From contig NZ_CP032278.1 in assembly GCF_001696615.3 (NCBI RefSeq), positions 1 through 49,649 on the forward strand: a DNA stretch of 49,649 nt. The letters run 5' to 3'. Of this stretch, positions 8,195 to 14,998 are shown in pieces. The notes under the pieces are model-generated. The model was not told the origin of the DNA. It was given only the letters and a program-made list of their open reading frames with translations, and searched no databases. Position numbers and translations under genes: made by a program. Within the stretch, counting starts at the first letter, position 1; every line of letters begins with the position of its first letter. The DNA is from Acinetobacter sp. WCHAc010034. Lineage in GTDB: Bacteria; Pseudomonadota; Gammaproteobacteria; Pseudomonadales; Moraxellaceae.

Positions 8195-8884
8195 ATGAGC
8201 AATAACACTGAAAAATTATCTAAAGTAATAGCATTGGTTAATCAGAAAGGCGGTGTATCTAAAACAACGACTTCAATTAATTTAGCTATGGGCTTATCTC
8301 TACGTGGGTATGACGTACTGTTAGTTGATGGTGACCCGCAAGCTAGTTCACTTGACTGGGCTACTGTACGTGAAGAAGCAGATATTGATTTAGGCTTTAC
8401 TGTTATTGGTGTACCAAAAACCAACTTAGCCAAAGAGATTGCTAAAATTAAATCAAAATATGACTTTGTAATCACTGACAGCGCAGGCAGACAGTCAGAA
8501 TTAACACGCCTTGCTATTGTAGCTTGTGACGTTGCGATCGTTCCAAATACGACAAGTCCATTGGATGCTTGGGCTACTAAAGAAACCTTAAAATCAATCA
8601 ATGAAATTAAGGGCTATCGTGATTTTTCAGCTTACTTTTTATTGAGTGGCGTAAACCCACAAACTAAGGTCTTTAATGAGGTTAAAGAGTGGTTAGCTGA
8701 AAGTTACCCTTTACCAATTTTGGACACTAAGATTGCGTTACGAACTGCTTTTTCACGTTCATTGGGCGAGGGCTTGTCTATCTATGAATATAAAGATGAT
8801 CATGGGAAACAGGATAAGAAAGCAATTGCCGAAGTCGATGCTTTAATTGATGAAATTTTACAACGTGAGGGAATGACTGAATGA
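8195..8884 (+). CDS. parA: ParA-family partition ATPase
   Basis: A 229-residue Walker-type ATPase of the short (type Ib-like) ParA class with no N-terminal HTH. The deviant Walker A is [11 protein letters not shown] near residues 17-27; the usual second Gly is Ser. The Asp-rich VDGDPQASS and the VITDSAGR Walker B follow. ParA moves plasmid copies apart on the nucleoid together with a centromere-binding protein. The stop overlaps the next start (ATGA), indicating coupled expression with that DNA-binding gene. Confidence 0.93.
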   Translation: MSNNTEKLSKVIALVNQKGGVSKTTTSINLAMGLSLRGYDVLLVDGDPQASSLDWATVREEADIDLGFTVIGVPKTNLAKEIAKIKSKYDFVITDSAGRQSELTRLAIVACDVAIVPNTTSPLDAWATKETLKSINEIKGYRDFSAYFLLSGVNPQTKVFNEVKEWLAESYPLPILDTKIALRTAFSRSLGEGLSIYEYKDDHGKQDKKAIAEVDALIDEILQREGMTE

Positions 8885-9285
8885 AAGCACCTAAAGGCAA
8901 TGCTACTGTGACCAGTAGCAATGCCCATATTGCAAATGAAAAGGCTCACATTGTTAATTCTTTGAACTTTGACAAAATTCAAAAAATTAAGATCAATCCC
9001 GATCTATACAAAAAGATCGAGAAAGTAGCGGATAAAAGAAAAGTCGTACTAGCAGATATTGCTAGATCGGCTTTGGACTTCTATTTAAACAATCCAAGTG
9101 CGCCATACAGTGAAGAATTAAGTAAGGGTAATTCTAAGCAATTAATCTACACCATTAATCACTTGTATGATGTGAAGATAAACAGCTTTAAGGCTGTTCA
9201 TGGTATCAACCGAAGTGACCAAATTAGACAGGCATTATCGGCTTGGCTTATCAATGAAAACTTATTAAAGCTTGATGAAAATTAA
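8881..9285 (+). CDS. Putative centromere-binding (ParB-like, RHH) protein
   Basis: A 134-residue basic protein coupled to parA through an ATGA overlap. Residues about 36-70 ([19 protein letters not shown] and [12 protein letters not shown]) look like a ribbon-helix-helix module. A second such segment may lie near residues 95-125 ([19 protein letters not shown]). Small RHH proteins are the usual partners of type Ib ParA, so it probably binds the plasmid centromere. No sequence family was recognised directly. Confidence 0.65.
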   Translation: MKAPKGNATVTSSNAHIANEKAHIVNSLNFDKIQKIKINPDLYKKIEKVADKRKVVLADIARSALDFYLNNPSAPYSEELSKGNSKQLIYTINHLYDVKINSFKAVHGINRSDQIRQALSAWLINENLLKLDEN

Positions 9286-9294
9286 GGGCTTGAT

Positions 9295-9483
9295 ATGAAC
9301 CTAAATGATCTAAAAAATAAGGTGATCATAAATAATGAAATTGATCAAAAAAACTTTGATTACCTAATTACACAGGTAGATCAGGTTGCAATTGAGTACG
9401 CTATAAATGAATTGGAGAGCCAAAATAAGCGACCCTATCTATCTAATATTTTTAAGTTGCTAGAAATACCGCCCCGCCAATAA
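9295..9483 (+). CDS. Small hypothetical protein, partition operon
   Basis: A 62-residue acidic, helical protein starting 10 bp after the putative centromere-binding gene, in the same direction. No recognised domain and no signal peptide or membrane segment. The conserved spacing argues for co-transcription with parA. A weak GC-rich hairpin (CCCCGCC/AGTGGGG) overlaps its end. Confidence 0.5.
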   Translation: MNLNDLKNKVIINNEIDQKNFDYLITQVDQVAIEYAINELESQNKRPYLSNIFKLLEIPPRQ

Positions 9484-9514
9484 GTGGGGCTTATTTGTCT
9501 TTGGAGGGACTGAC

Positions 9515-9721
9515 ATGCAGAAAATTATAATCAGGGTACTTATCATCACTGGCTTTTTAATGCCTGCAATTATTATGTTCTTTTTCCCTAGCTTAACTGG
9601 GACTAAGTTTTTTTGGTTAAGTATGCTTGTATTCTGTTTTCTAATTTTGCGAATACGTGGAATTTTGCTACTTTTGGGCATTACTTATGCCAGTCTATCT
9701 TCTATGTTTTCCCGCCATTAA
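9515..9721 (+). CDS. Small membrane protein
   Basis: A 68-residue, strongly hydrophobic product with two predicted membrane segments (about residues 4-25 and 31-55). A good ribosome site, GGAGGG, lies 8 bp ahead of the ATG at 9515, which is the main evidence that it is translated. It follows the partition operon and converges on the minus-strand AcrVA2-like gene. Function unknown. Confidence 0.55.
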   Translation: MQKIIIRVLIITGFLMPAIIMFFFPSLTGTKFFWLSMLVFCFLILRIRGILLLLGITYASLSSMFSRH

Positions 9722-9742
9722 AACCGCCCTACCCTATTAATT

Positions 9743-9931
9743 AAAACCGTTTTAGCACGTATGGACTTGCAATTTCATTGCTTGGTCCATACTTGGCCAA
9801 AACTCTTACTGTGAAAAATCATATTCCGATGCTTGGTCAAAACTGCAAGTATGCAGTCTTGACCAGGCATCTACTTTATTGAATGATTTAAGTGGGTTAT
9901 GAGTGCGGGGGAAATGTCAAAAAGGTCAGTC
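9743..9931. repeat. 190-bp hairpin-rich repeat, copy 1
   Basis: Direct repeat of 41176-41365, with a partial third copy at 37734-37770. It contains two potential large hairpins. One pairs GATGC/TGGTCAA/ACTGCA with TGCAGT/TTGACCA/GCATC across single mismatches (near 9829-9872). The other is built on GTATGGAC/GTCCATAC. Its right end overlaps the stop of the minus-strand AcrVA2-like gene, so for that gene it is the 3' untranslated region. It may serve as a terminator or RNA stabiliser, or as a recombination patch. Confidence 0.8.
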
Positions 9932-10954
9932 CATATTTTTTATAGTACCGCCAACTAAAGTTATAGGTATCCATTTAAAATCGTATCGTTCATAACTACC
10001 TTTTGCCCCATACCAATACAAGTGATAGTGCGCCCGCCTTAAATGTGGTCTGCGGTGTACTTTTGATGATTGTTTAGAATATTCAGTTAATTGATCATTT
10101 ACGGCTTTAATCTGCTTAGACATTTCCTTGCCTGCAATAAAAGGCTTGTACTTTTGGGCTTCAAATAATCTAGGCACACGCTTTACGGTCTGAACGCCTA
10201 CCCTTTCCTTATGGTTGTCAGGAAGCAATGGGACATAATCAGGCTTAGATAAACTGAACCAAAGCAAAATATTGATAAGTTGCTTTTGTAGGGATTGGTA
10301 TTGATCTATTTCATTTTCATCTAATATTGAACGGTCATCATGAAATTCATCTATGAAATCTGATAAACAATCTTCTATAGCTTTTTCTTCATTGACTAAT
10401 AAGACGATTGTTCGAGTTAAACCAGTATCAAGAAAAATCGTAGATACTAAAACTTTTTGATAGCAAAGTTCAGTTAAGGTAAATATCACTCCATAAATTT
10501 TAGATTGCTGAAAGTGCAAATCAAAATTATCAGTTTGAACGTAAATGCACAGCTCAGGAACATTGATCAAAAAGTTTGGCAAATTGCCCTCAAATTTACT
10601 TTTTGTTAGTTCAGTTGCTACCTCATTTTCAAATCTATAAATATTCTTTGTCAGCATCCAAGAACCGAGCGTGACCAGTTCACCAGTAGGACAAGGCAAA
10701 TTATTGATTAGATGATCGGGAATTGCATCACCAACATTTAAACCTTTCTGCCAGTCTGGAGCATAGCAGTCTAAGCCTGCATATATCCAATCATCCCAAG
10801 TGACCAAAGAACTAATTTTTTTATCATCGTTTTTATACTTGATAGCCTTTGATTCAATCTTATTAAAGATACCCTTAAAACTTGCTTTCAAGTGTTGGCA
10901 ACGTGCAGTAACGACCTTTAAAGGTATTGCAAATTCATTAGATAAGTTCGCCAT
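9926..10954 (-). CDS. AcrVA2-like protein (putative Cas12a-directed anti-CRISPR)
   Basis: A 342-residue soluble protein that I recognise from memory as resembling AcrVA2 of Moraxella bovoculi (about 320 residues). Shared features are a region like NVPELCIYVQTDNFD (AcrVA2: NLPDWCVYV), a helix like INILLWFSLSKPDYVPL (AcrVA2: LLWLCVAEPDI) and the C-terminal signature RRPHLRRAHYHLYWYG followed by KWIP (AcrVA2: RPHIRRGHWHGYW then RWQP). AcrVA2 lowers Cas12a production by acting on its translation or mRNA. It has its own promoter with two dyads (10992-11039) and lies beside the partition operon. Whether it acts on Cas12a here is inference. Confidence 0.65.
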   Translation of the reverse strand: MANLSNEFAIPLKVVTARCQHLKASFKGIFNKIESKAIKYKNDDKKISSLVTWDDWIYAGLDCYAPDWQKGLNVGDAIPDHLINNLPCPTGELVTLGSWMLTKNIYRFENEVATELTKSKFEGNLPNFLINVPELCIYVQTDNFDLHFQQSKIYGVIFTLTELCYQKVLVSTIFLDTGLTRTIVLLVNEEKAIEDCLSDFIDEFHDDRSILDENEIDQYQSLQKQLINILLWFSLSKPDYVPLLPDNHKERVGVQTVKRVPRLFEAQKYKPFIAGKEMSKQIKAVNDQLTEYSKQSSKVHRRPHLRRAHYHLYWYGAKGSYERYDFKWIPITLVGGTIKNMD

Positions 10955-10991
10955 GAAGCCCTGCCCTGCTTTTAATTAAGTAATTCTATAA

Positions 10992-11039
10992 CACTATATC
11001 TAGTGCGGATCTCATACCTACTAGCCACTATATATAGTG
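10992..11039 (-). promoter_or_regulatory. Twin operators upstream of the AcrVA2-like gene
   Basis: Two related 14-bp dyads, CACTATATCTAGTG at 10992-11005 and the perfect palindrome CACTATATATAGTG at 11026-11039, lie 34 bp apart (about three helical turns) upstream of the minus-strand start at 10954. This is the layout of a cooperative repressor site. No other copy of the site was noticed, so the gene appears to be controlled separately from the cassette array. Confidence 0.6.
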
Positions 11040-11044
11040 TTTCT

Positions 11045-11164
11045 ACTATCGCCCTCTATGCCTGCGAGAACGGTAGCCCTTGCCTACAGTCGGTTGATTG
11101 CTCAAAGCTTTACTTAGCATTGGGTATGCTGAAGCATTCCCAATACGTGCGTAAACTTTCGAGC
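11045..11164 (-). repeat. 120-bp repeat, inverted partner of 6697-6816
   Basis: Reverse-complement copy of 6697-6816 with about four substitutions. It keeps the internal ATTGGG/CCCAAT stem-loop. It sits between the AcrVA2-like promoter and the first cassette, next to an orphan TTGTACTCACAA site at 11186-11197 that lacks a good -10. Confidence 0.8.
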
Positions 11165-11255
11165 TAATATTATACCTAAGTTGTATTGTACTCACAAATC
11201 ATATTATGCGTATTAATGTTAATTAGTATAGCAGTAATAATAATTTCAAAAGTTT

Positions 11256-11324
11256 ACATATATTGTTTTGTACTCACAAATCATTATATGTATAATGTAT
11301 TTATTAAGTCGATTGGCGACTTAA
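11256..11324 (+). promoter_or_regulatory. Cassette control module 1
   Basis: Operator TTGTACTCACAA (11268-11279) overlaps -35 TTGTAC; the 17-bp spacer leads to a perfect -10 TATAAT at 11291-11296. Downstream is an 8-bp stem, TTAAGTCG with CGACTTAA, around loop ATTGG (11304-11324), which would be in the 5' leader. Arms ACATATATTG (11256) and CATTATATGT (11282) extend the dyad on both sides of the operator with one mismatch. Confidence 0.8.
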
Positions 11325-11341
11325 ATAATAGGTGATTAATT

Positions 11342-11647
11342 ATGAACAATATTTTCACAAAGTTGGATACTAAAAAAATAGTTATTGAACTACTAAATGC
11401 TTTTGAAAAAGCAAACTTCGATTACTACTCAAGAGCCTATCTTGAAAGTCCAAAAGGTACATTTTGCGTGTCCTTTGGAAACTGTCAAATGCAAGATGCA
11501 AACATTATTACTATCTACATAGATAAAGCACCACATGAGTTTTATTTCACCCATGAACATTCCAATATTGCTGAAGCACATCACGAAGCAATTAATCTAT
11601 TTAAACAAATTTTAGACTTTTACTTTACCTATCTAAAGCAAACATAA
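11342..11647 (+). CDS. Cassette 1: hypothetical protein
   Basis: A 101-residue protein with no recognised family. It is slightly acidic, aromatic-rich (FDYYSRAYLE; ILDFYFTYL) and has no membrane segment. It is transcribed from control module 1 and ends at the shared terminator at 11650, so it is an independent one-gene cassette. Its neighbours include an ArdB-like protein and an AcrVA2-like protein, so an anti-defence role is a reasonable but untested guess. Confidence 0.65.
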   Translation: MNNIFTKLDTKKIVIELLNAFEKANFDYYSRAYLESPKGTFCVSFGNCQMQDANIITIYIDKAPHEFYFTHEHSNIAEAHHEAINLFKQILDFYFTYLKQT

Positions 11648-11649
11648 GT

Positions 11650-11671
11650 AAGCCCCGCAAGGGGCTTTTTT
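11650..11671 (+). terminator. Shared cassette terminator, copy 1
   Basis: AAGCCCC-GCAA-GGGGCTT followed by TTTTT. It is the same hairpin, with the same following 70 bp or so (CCTGCGGGCTTGGTTCAGAT and onward), as found after cassettes 3 and 4. Confidence 0.9.
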
Positions 11672-11785
11672 AATGCCTGCGGGCTTGGTTCAGATCGGGA
11701 GTGACCAAAACCACAGGAAAGGGAAACAACCCACTACAGCGAAAAATAAGAGCAATCAGGGCGCATAACGCTATTACATTAATTT

Positions 11786-11852
11786 ACCTATATTGTTTTG
11801 TACTCACAAATCAATATAGGTATAATATATTTGTCAGGTCGATTGGCGATCT
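11786..11852 (+). promoter_or_regulatory. Cassette control module 2
   Basis: Operator TTGTACTCACAA at 11798-11809, -10 TATAAT at 11821-11826 and leader hairpin AGGTCG-ATTGG-CGATCT at 11836-11852 with one G-U pair. This copy has the best extended dyad: ACCTATATTG (11786-11795) pairs perfectly with CAATATAGGT (11812-11821), giving 15 of 16 paired positions around the central ACTC. Confidence 0.8.
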
Positions 11853-11872
11853 AATAAAAAAGGCTTTGAGTT

Positions 11873-12268
11873 ATGACCAGTAAAGAACAACTTTCGTTAG
11901 AGTTGCCTATAGTTGAAACAGCTCAATCATACAAAGATATGAAAGGGCTATATAGCGTTGATATTTCCCATATATACCGCTTTTATATTCTCCTTAATTG
12001 GTATGGGGTACTAGAAAAAAGCAAAGTGATTAAAGCGGGCAGTGATGCAATTTTTGAATGTGATAATGAAATGATTGCAGATGAAATTTTAAATTGCATT
12101 CCGAGCTGTAAAAAAAGAAAGGTTTATCGAGTACCAAATTTTAACCCTATTTATTTTTCAGGAATAGATAAGCCATCGGTAAACCGTTGGAAGTTTTCAG
12201 TAGAAAGAAAACTAGGCTATGAAAAATCAATTTACTTTAGATCAGTTGCAAGCCGTTGGGATTATTAA
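11873..12268 (+). CDS. Cassette 2: hypothetical protein
   Basis: A 131-residue basic protein of unknown family. The middle part (HIYRFYILLNWYGVLEKSKV) is hydrophobic and aromatic, and the C-terminal half is Lys/Arg-rich with a Cys pair (CIPSCKKRK). It follows control module 2. Unlike the other cassettes it is not followed by the shared terminator but by a 200-bp repeat (12281-12480), which suggests that the downstream part of this cassette was replaced. An anti-defence role is possible by association only. Confidence 0.6.
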   Translation: MTSKEQLSLELPIVETAQSYKDMKGLYSVDISHIYRFYILLNWYGVLEKSKVIKAGSDAIFECDNEMIADEILNCIPSCKKRKVYRVPNFNPIYFSGIDKPSVNRWKFSVERKLGYEKSIYFRSVASRWDY

Positions 12269-12280
12269 CCCCCTGCCCTA

Positions 12281-12480
12281 GTCGCAACCCTGCGGGATTG
12301 CTTTGTAAGTCCCGCTTAGGGGCAAAGGGGAGTAGTTGCGGTTCTGCGGTCAGCTCGACAAAATCACAGATTTTGTCGGCTTCGCTTGAACCTTGCAACG
12401 GTAATCAGGGAGGGAAGAATTTTTATATTTCTTCAGTTCGCAAAGTAGACACTTTGCTCTATTGATACCGCCTAGAGTTT
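12281..12480 (+). repeat. 200-bp perfect inverted repeat, left copy
   Basis: Identical over 200 bp to the reverse complement of 16034-16233; flanking bases differ on both sides. It includes the dyads GACAAAATC-ACA-GATTTTGTC and GCAAAGT-AGAC-ACTTTGC. The frame through it encodes the same peptide in both copies but has no ribosome site and looks non-coding. Together the copies bracket cassettes 3-5 and three further genes. Confidence 0.9.
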
Positions 12481-12489
12481 TACACTTGT

Positions 12490-12558
12490 TTACATATATT
12501 GTTTTGTACTCACAAATCAATTTAGGTATAATGTATTTATCAGGTCGATTGGCGACCT
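12490..12558 (+). promoter_or_regulatory. Cassette control module 3
   Basis: Operator TTGTACTCACAA at 12504-12515, -10 TATAAT at 12527-12532 with 17-bp spacing, and leader hairpin AGGTCG-ATTGG-CGACCT at 12542-12558. It begins within 10 bp of the end of the 200-bp repeat. Confidence 0.8.
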
Positions 12559-12578
12559 CATACAAAAGGTACTCGAAA

Positions 12579-13172
12579 ATGAAAAATTTTACTCAAAATG
12601 AAAAAGGTCAAATGTTCTATGAGGGCAGTTTGGTTTTAACTGCTAAAGACGGTTCGGTTTTTTTTGTATCAACTGAAATGCTTGTATGTAAGGCGTATCG
12701 AGCAAAAGCAAAAAAACCATTTATCAATACTCACTACAGAACAATTGAGCGTTTAAAACAAGCCGTTGGGGAAAGTATCCAATCATGTAATGCAAGATAT
12801 GAGCAAAAATTACAGAACAAAGAAAAAACCGCAGAGCGTTTAAAAAAATTCCGTGAAGAACTACAGGTAGGCGATATTTTATCTACATGCTGGGGCTATG
12901 AACAAACCAACGTAGAATTTTATCAAGTGGTATCTAAGAAAGGCGCATTTTGTGAAGTTCGGGAAATTGCTAAACGCTCACATGATACGGCTTTTATGCA
13001 AAGTGAAGTATCACCAAAGCAAAACGAATTTATTGGAGAACCAATTAAAAAGAAAATTTTAGACGGCTATATCATGATCACAAGCTATATCAGAGCGACA
13101 CCGCACGAATACGAAACACTAGCAACAGGCACAAAGGTTTATAAGCGCAGTTATGTTTCATCATACGCATAA
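12579..13172 (+). CDS. Cassette 3: conserved plasmid protein of unknown function
   Basis: The start at 12579 (197 residues, MKNFTQNEKG) was chosen because it lies after the module's leader; the longer open frame runs back through the promoter. The central segment VGDILSTCWGYEQTNVEFYQVV resembles a conserved hypothetical family I recall from plasmids and phages, with a WGY-QTN-DFY-type core; its role is not known. Residues about 50-100 are basic and helical. It ends at the shared terminator. Confidence 0.7.
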   Translation: MKNFTQNEKGQMFYEGSLVLTAKDGSVFFVSTEMLVCKAYRAKAKKPFINTHYRTIERLKQAVGESIQSCNARYEQKLQNKEKTAERLKKFREELQVGDILSTCWGYEQTNVEFYQVVSKKGAFCEVREIAKRSHDTAFMQSEVSPKQNEFIGEPIKKKILDGYIMITSYIRATPHEYETLATGTKVYKRSYVSSYA

Positions 13173-13176
13173 TTAA

Positions 13177-13383
13177 AAGAAGCCCCGCAAGGGGCTTTTT
13201 TAATGCCTGCGGGCTTGGTTCAGATCGGGAGTGACCAAAACCACAGGAAAGAGAAACAACCCGCTACAGCGCAAATCTGAAGCATTCAAGACACACAATA
13301 ATAATTACACTTGTTTACATATATTGTTTTGTACTCACAAATCAATTTAGGTATAATGTATTTATCAGGTCGATTGGCGACCT
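13177..13383 (+). repeat. Inter-cassette direct repeat A (terminator, spacer, promoter, hairpin)
   Basis: About 207 bp almost identical to 13881-14090. It comprises the shared terminator (13180-13201), a spacer with CTTGGT/ACCAAA pairing, the operator-promoter and the leader hairpin. Because the same unit separates consecutive genes, homologous recombination between units could exchange or delete whole cassettes. Confidence 0.88.
13315..13383 (+). promoter_or_regulatory. Cassette control module 4
   Basis: Operator TTGTACTCACAA at 13329-13340, -10 TATAAT at 13352-13357 and leader hairpin AGGTCG-ATTGG-CGACCT at 13367-13383. The core is identical to module 3. Confidence 0.8.
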
Positions 13384-13402
13384 CATACAAAGGAATTAAA
13401 AA

Positions 13403-13876
13403 ATGACTGATTTAGTTTTGTTGACTGATGAAGAAATCGCAGACATGAGCTATGACAGCTTTAATAAAACCGACCTAGTTGCTATGCAGTCAATGCAAGA
13501 AAGCGAATTTCCACGCTATACAGTTGCAATGGCTCATACAATTTATGTATGGGAAAATATCTTATATCAAGAAGCAAGCCGATTATGTGAAAGCTATGAC
13601 GGGGGAGTATGGGAAACTAAAAACGGCTTTTGGACTTTGCAATCTGATTCAATTTTTTATATGGAAAATGGATGGGACGAAGCGTTTAACCTGAATGCCC
13701 TAGAATTTTCAATTGTGGTAAATTTATTTGCATTGTCTAAAATTGCAATGATGACATACAGCTCAAAACCTGCAATCAATCGCAGAGCCGTTTTTTTTAG
13801 TGATTACATAAAAGACGTTATACATAAAAATAGGAATGTTTTAGATACTACAGCAATTTATAAATTGATTTATTAA
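13403..13876 (+). CDS. Cassette 4: ArdB/KlcA-like antirestriction protein
   Basis: A 157-residue acidic protein. The segment EASRLCESYDGGVWE followed by GFWTL and IFYMENG matches the core of the ArdB/KlcA antirestriction family, in which LSPDYxGGYWEFYxLSNGGFYMAP is typical. These proteins protect an incoming plasmid from type I restriction in the recipient. The C-terminal part is divergent, so the assignment rests mainly on the core motif. It is a self-contained unit between control module 4 and the shared terminator. Confidence 0.65.
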   Translation: MTDLVLLTDEEIADMSYDSFNKTDLVAMQSMQESEFPRYTVAMAHTIYVWENILYQEASRLCESYDGGVWETKNGFWTLQSDSIFYMENGWDEAFNLNALEFSIVVNLFALSKIAMMTYSSKPAINRRAVFFSDYIKDVIHKNRNVLDTTAIYKLIY

Positions 13877-13880
13877 AAGA

Positions 13881-14090
13881 AAAGAAGCCCCGCAAGGGGC
13901 TTTTTTAATGCCTGCGGGCTTGGTTCAGATCGGGAGTGACCAAAACCACAGGAAAGAGAAACAACCCGCTACAGCGCAAATCTGAAGCATTCAAGACACA
14001 CAATAAAAATTACACTTGTTTACATATATTGTTTTGTACTAACAAATCAATTTAGGTATAATGTTTTTATTAAGTCGATTGGCGACTTAA
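13881..14090 (+). repeat. Inter-cassette direct repeat B
   Basis: Near-identical partner of 13177-13383. It includes terminator AAGCCCC-GCAA-GGGGCTT (13884-13906). Differences are a C-to-A change in the operator (TTGTACTAACAA) and the swap of the leader stem from AGGTCG/CGACCT to AAGTCG/CGACTT, which keeps pairing. Confidence 0.88.
14020..14090 (+). promoter_or_regulatory. Cassette control module 5
   Basis: Variant operator TTGTACTAACAA (14034-14045), -10 TATAAT (14057-14062) and an 8-bp leader stem TTAAGTCG/CGACTTAA around ATTGG (14070-14090), as in module 1. Confidence 0.8.
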
Positions 14091-14109
14091 ATTAAAAAGG
14101 TATTGAATT

Positions 14110-14937
14110 ATGAACGACCAAAATAACAATGATGCAATCAAAGCAGAACGCTTAAACCGTTATGAAGAACGCCAACAAAACCGCTTAGATCGTTATGAAG
14201 CTTTAGCTGATAAAGCAACAGTAAAAAGCACAGTATTGGCGACACGTTCAAATCAAATGGTTGAATGTATACCGTTTGGACAGCCAGTTTTAGTTGGTCA
14301 TCATAGTGAAAAACGAGATAGAAACTTTCGTTCTAAAATTCACTCTATTATGGGTAAATCAGTTCAGGAAATGAAGAAAGCCGAATACTATCAAAATAAA
14401 GCTGATAGCGTAGGCAAGGGCGGTATTTCAAGTGACGACCCTAATGCAATAGAAAAACTTAAAAGCAAGCTTGAGAAGTTACAGCAGGCGCAAGAGTTAA
14501 TGAAAAAGGCTAACAAGTTAATTAAAAAATTTCCCGAACACAATGCACGTTTAGAGGGATTAATTGAACTTGGATTCTCTGAAGAAAAAGCTATAGACGT
14601 ATTAAATCCTAAATATGGCTCAATTGGTTTTGCAAGCTATTCACTTCAGAATAATAATGCTGAAATTAACCGCTTGAAAAAGCGTATTGCAGAATTGCAA
14701 ACACTTGAAAATAGAACTTCAAATGAAGTTGAGAACGATCTTTATAAATATACAGAATGCAAAATAGAAAACCGTTGCATGTTTATATTTGATGGTAAAC
14801 CTACGGAAGAAATACGCCAAATTTTAAAAAGTAATGGTTTTAAATGGTCGCCAAGTCGGGGCGCTTGGGTACGCCAGTTAAATGCAAATGGGATATACGC
14901 ATCTAAACGAGTAATAAGCCTTATAGATCAAATATAA
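14110..14937 (+). CDS. Cassette 5: DUF3560 family protein
   Basis: A 275-residue protein. The N-terminal third (ERYEERQQNR-type helix, then IPFGQPVLVGHHSEKRDRNF) is the signature of DUF3560 proteins, which occur on conjugative plasmids. A coiled-coil middle follows, and the C-terminus (GFKWSPSRGAWVRQL) is also found in this group. The biochemical role is unknown. It is the last cassette with the common control module and ends at its own hairpin terminator (14944-14964). Confidence 0.75.
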   Translation: MNDQNNNDAIKAERLNRYEERQQNRLDRYEALADKATVKSTVLATRSNQMVECIPFGQPVLVGHHSEKRDRNFRSKIHSIMGKSVQEMKKAEYYQNKADSVGKGGISSDDPNAIEKLKSKLEKLQQAQELMKKANKLIKKFPEHNARLEGLIELGFSEEKAIDVLNPKYGSIGFASYSLQNNNAEINRLKKRIAELQTLENRTSNEVENDLYKYTECKIENRCMFIFDGKPTEEIRQILKSNGFKWSPSRGAWVRQLNANGIYASKRVISLIDQI

Positions 14938-14943
14938 TAAAGT

Positions 14944-14964
14944 AAGCCCTGCGGGGCTTTCTTT
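14944..14964 (+). terminator. Terminator after cassette 5
   Basis: AAGCCC-TGC-GGGGCTT followed by TCTTT. It is related to, but shorter than, the shared cassette terminator. Confidence 0.7.
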
Positions 14965-14998
14965 ACTAATCAATGAAGCAATTTAAGGAAAGGTTAAA

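Noticed and set aside
6697..11164. XerC/XerD pdif sites typical of Acinetobacter plasmids
   Set aside because: No sequence matching the usual 28-bp pdif layout was seen by eye, and the inverted repeats here are much longer and of different sequence.
11701..11883. 60-codon open frame between cassettes 1 and 2
   Set aside because: It covers the spacer, operator and leader hairpin of module 2 and overlaps the start of cassette 2, so it is not a gene.
12281..12480. Protein encoded within the 200-bp inverted repeat
   Set aside because: Both copies keep an open frame only because they are identical DNA. There is no start signal, and the sequence is rich in dyads.
13177..14090. Repeats between cassettes as a CRISPR array
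   Set aside because: The repeats are about 200 bp long, contain promoters and terminators, and are separated by genes, not by short uniform spacers. No cas genes are present.
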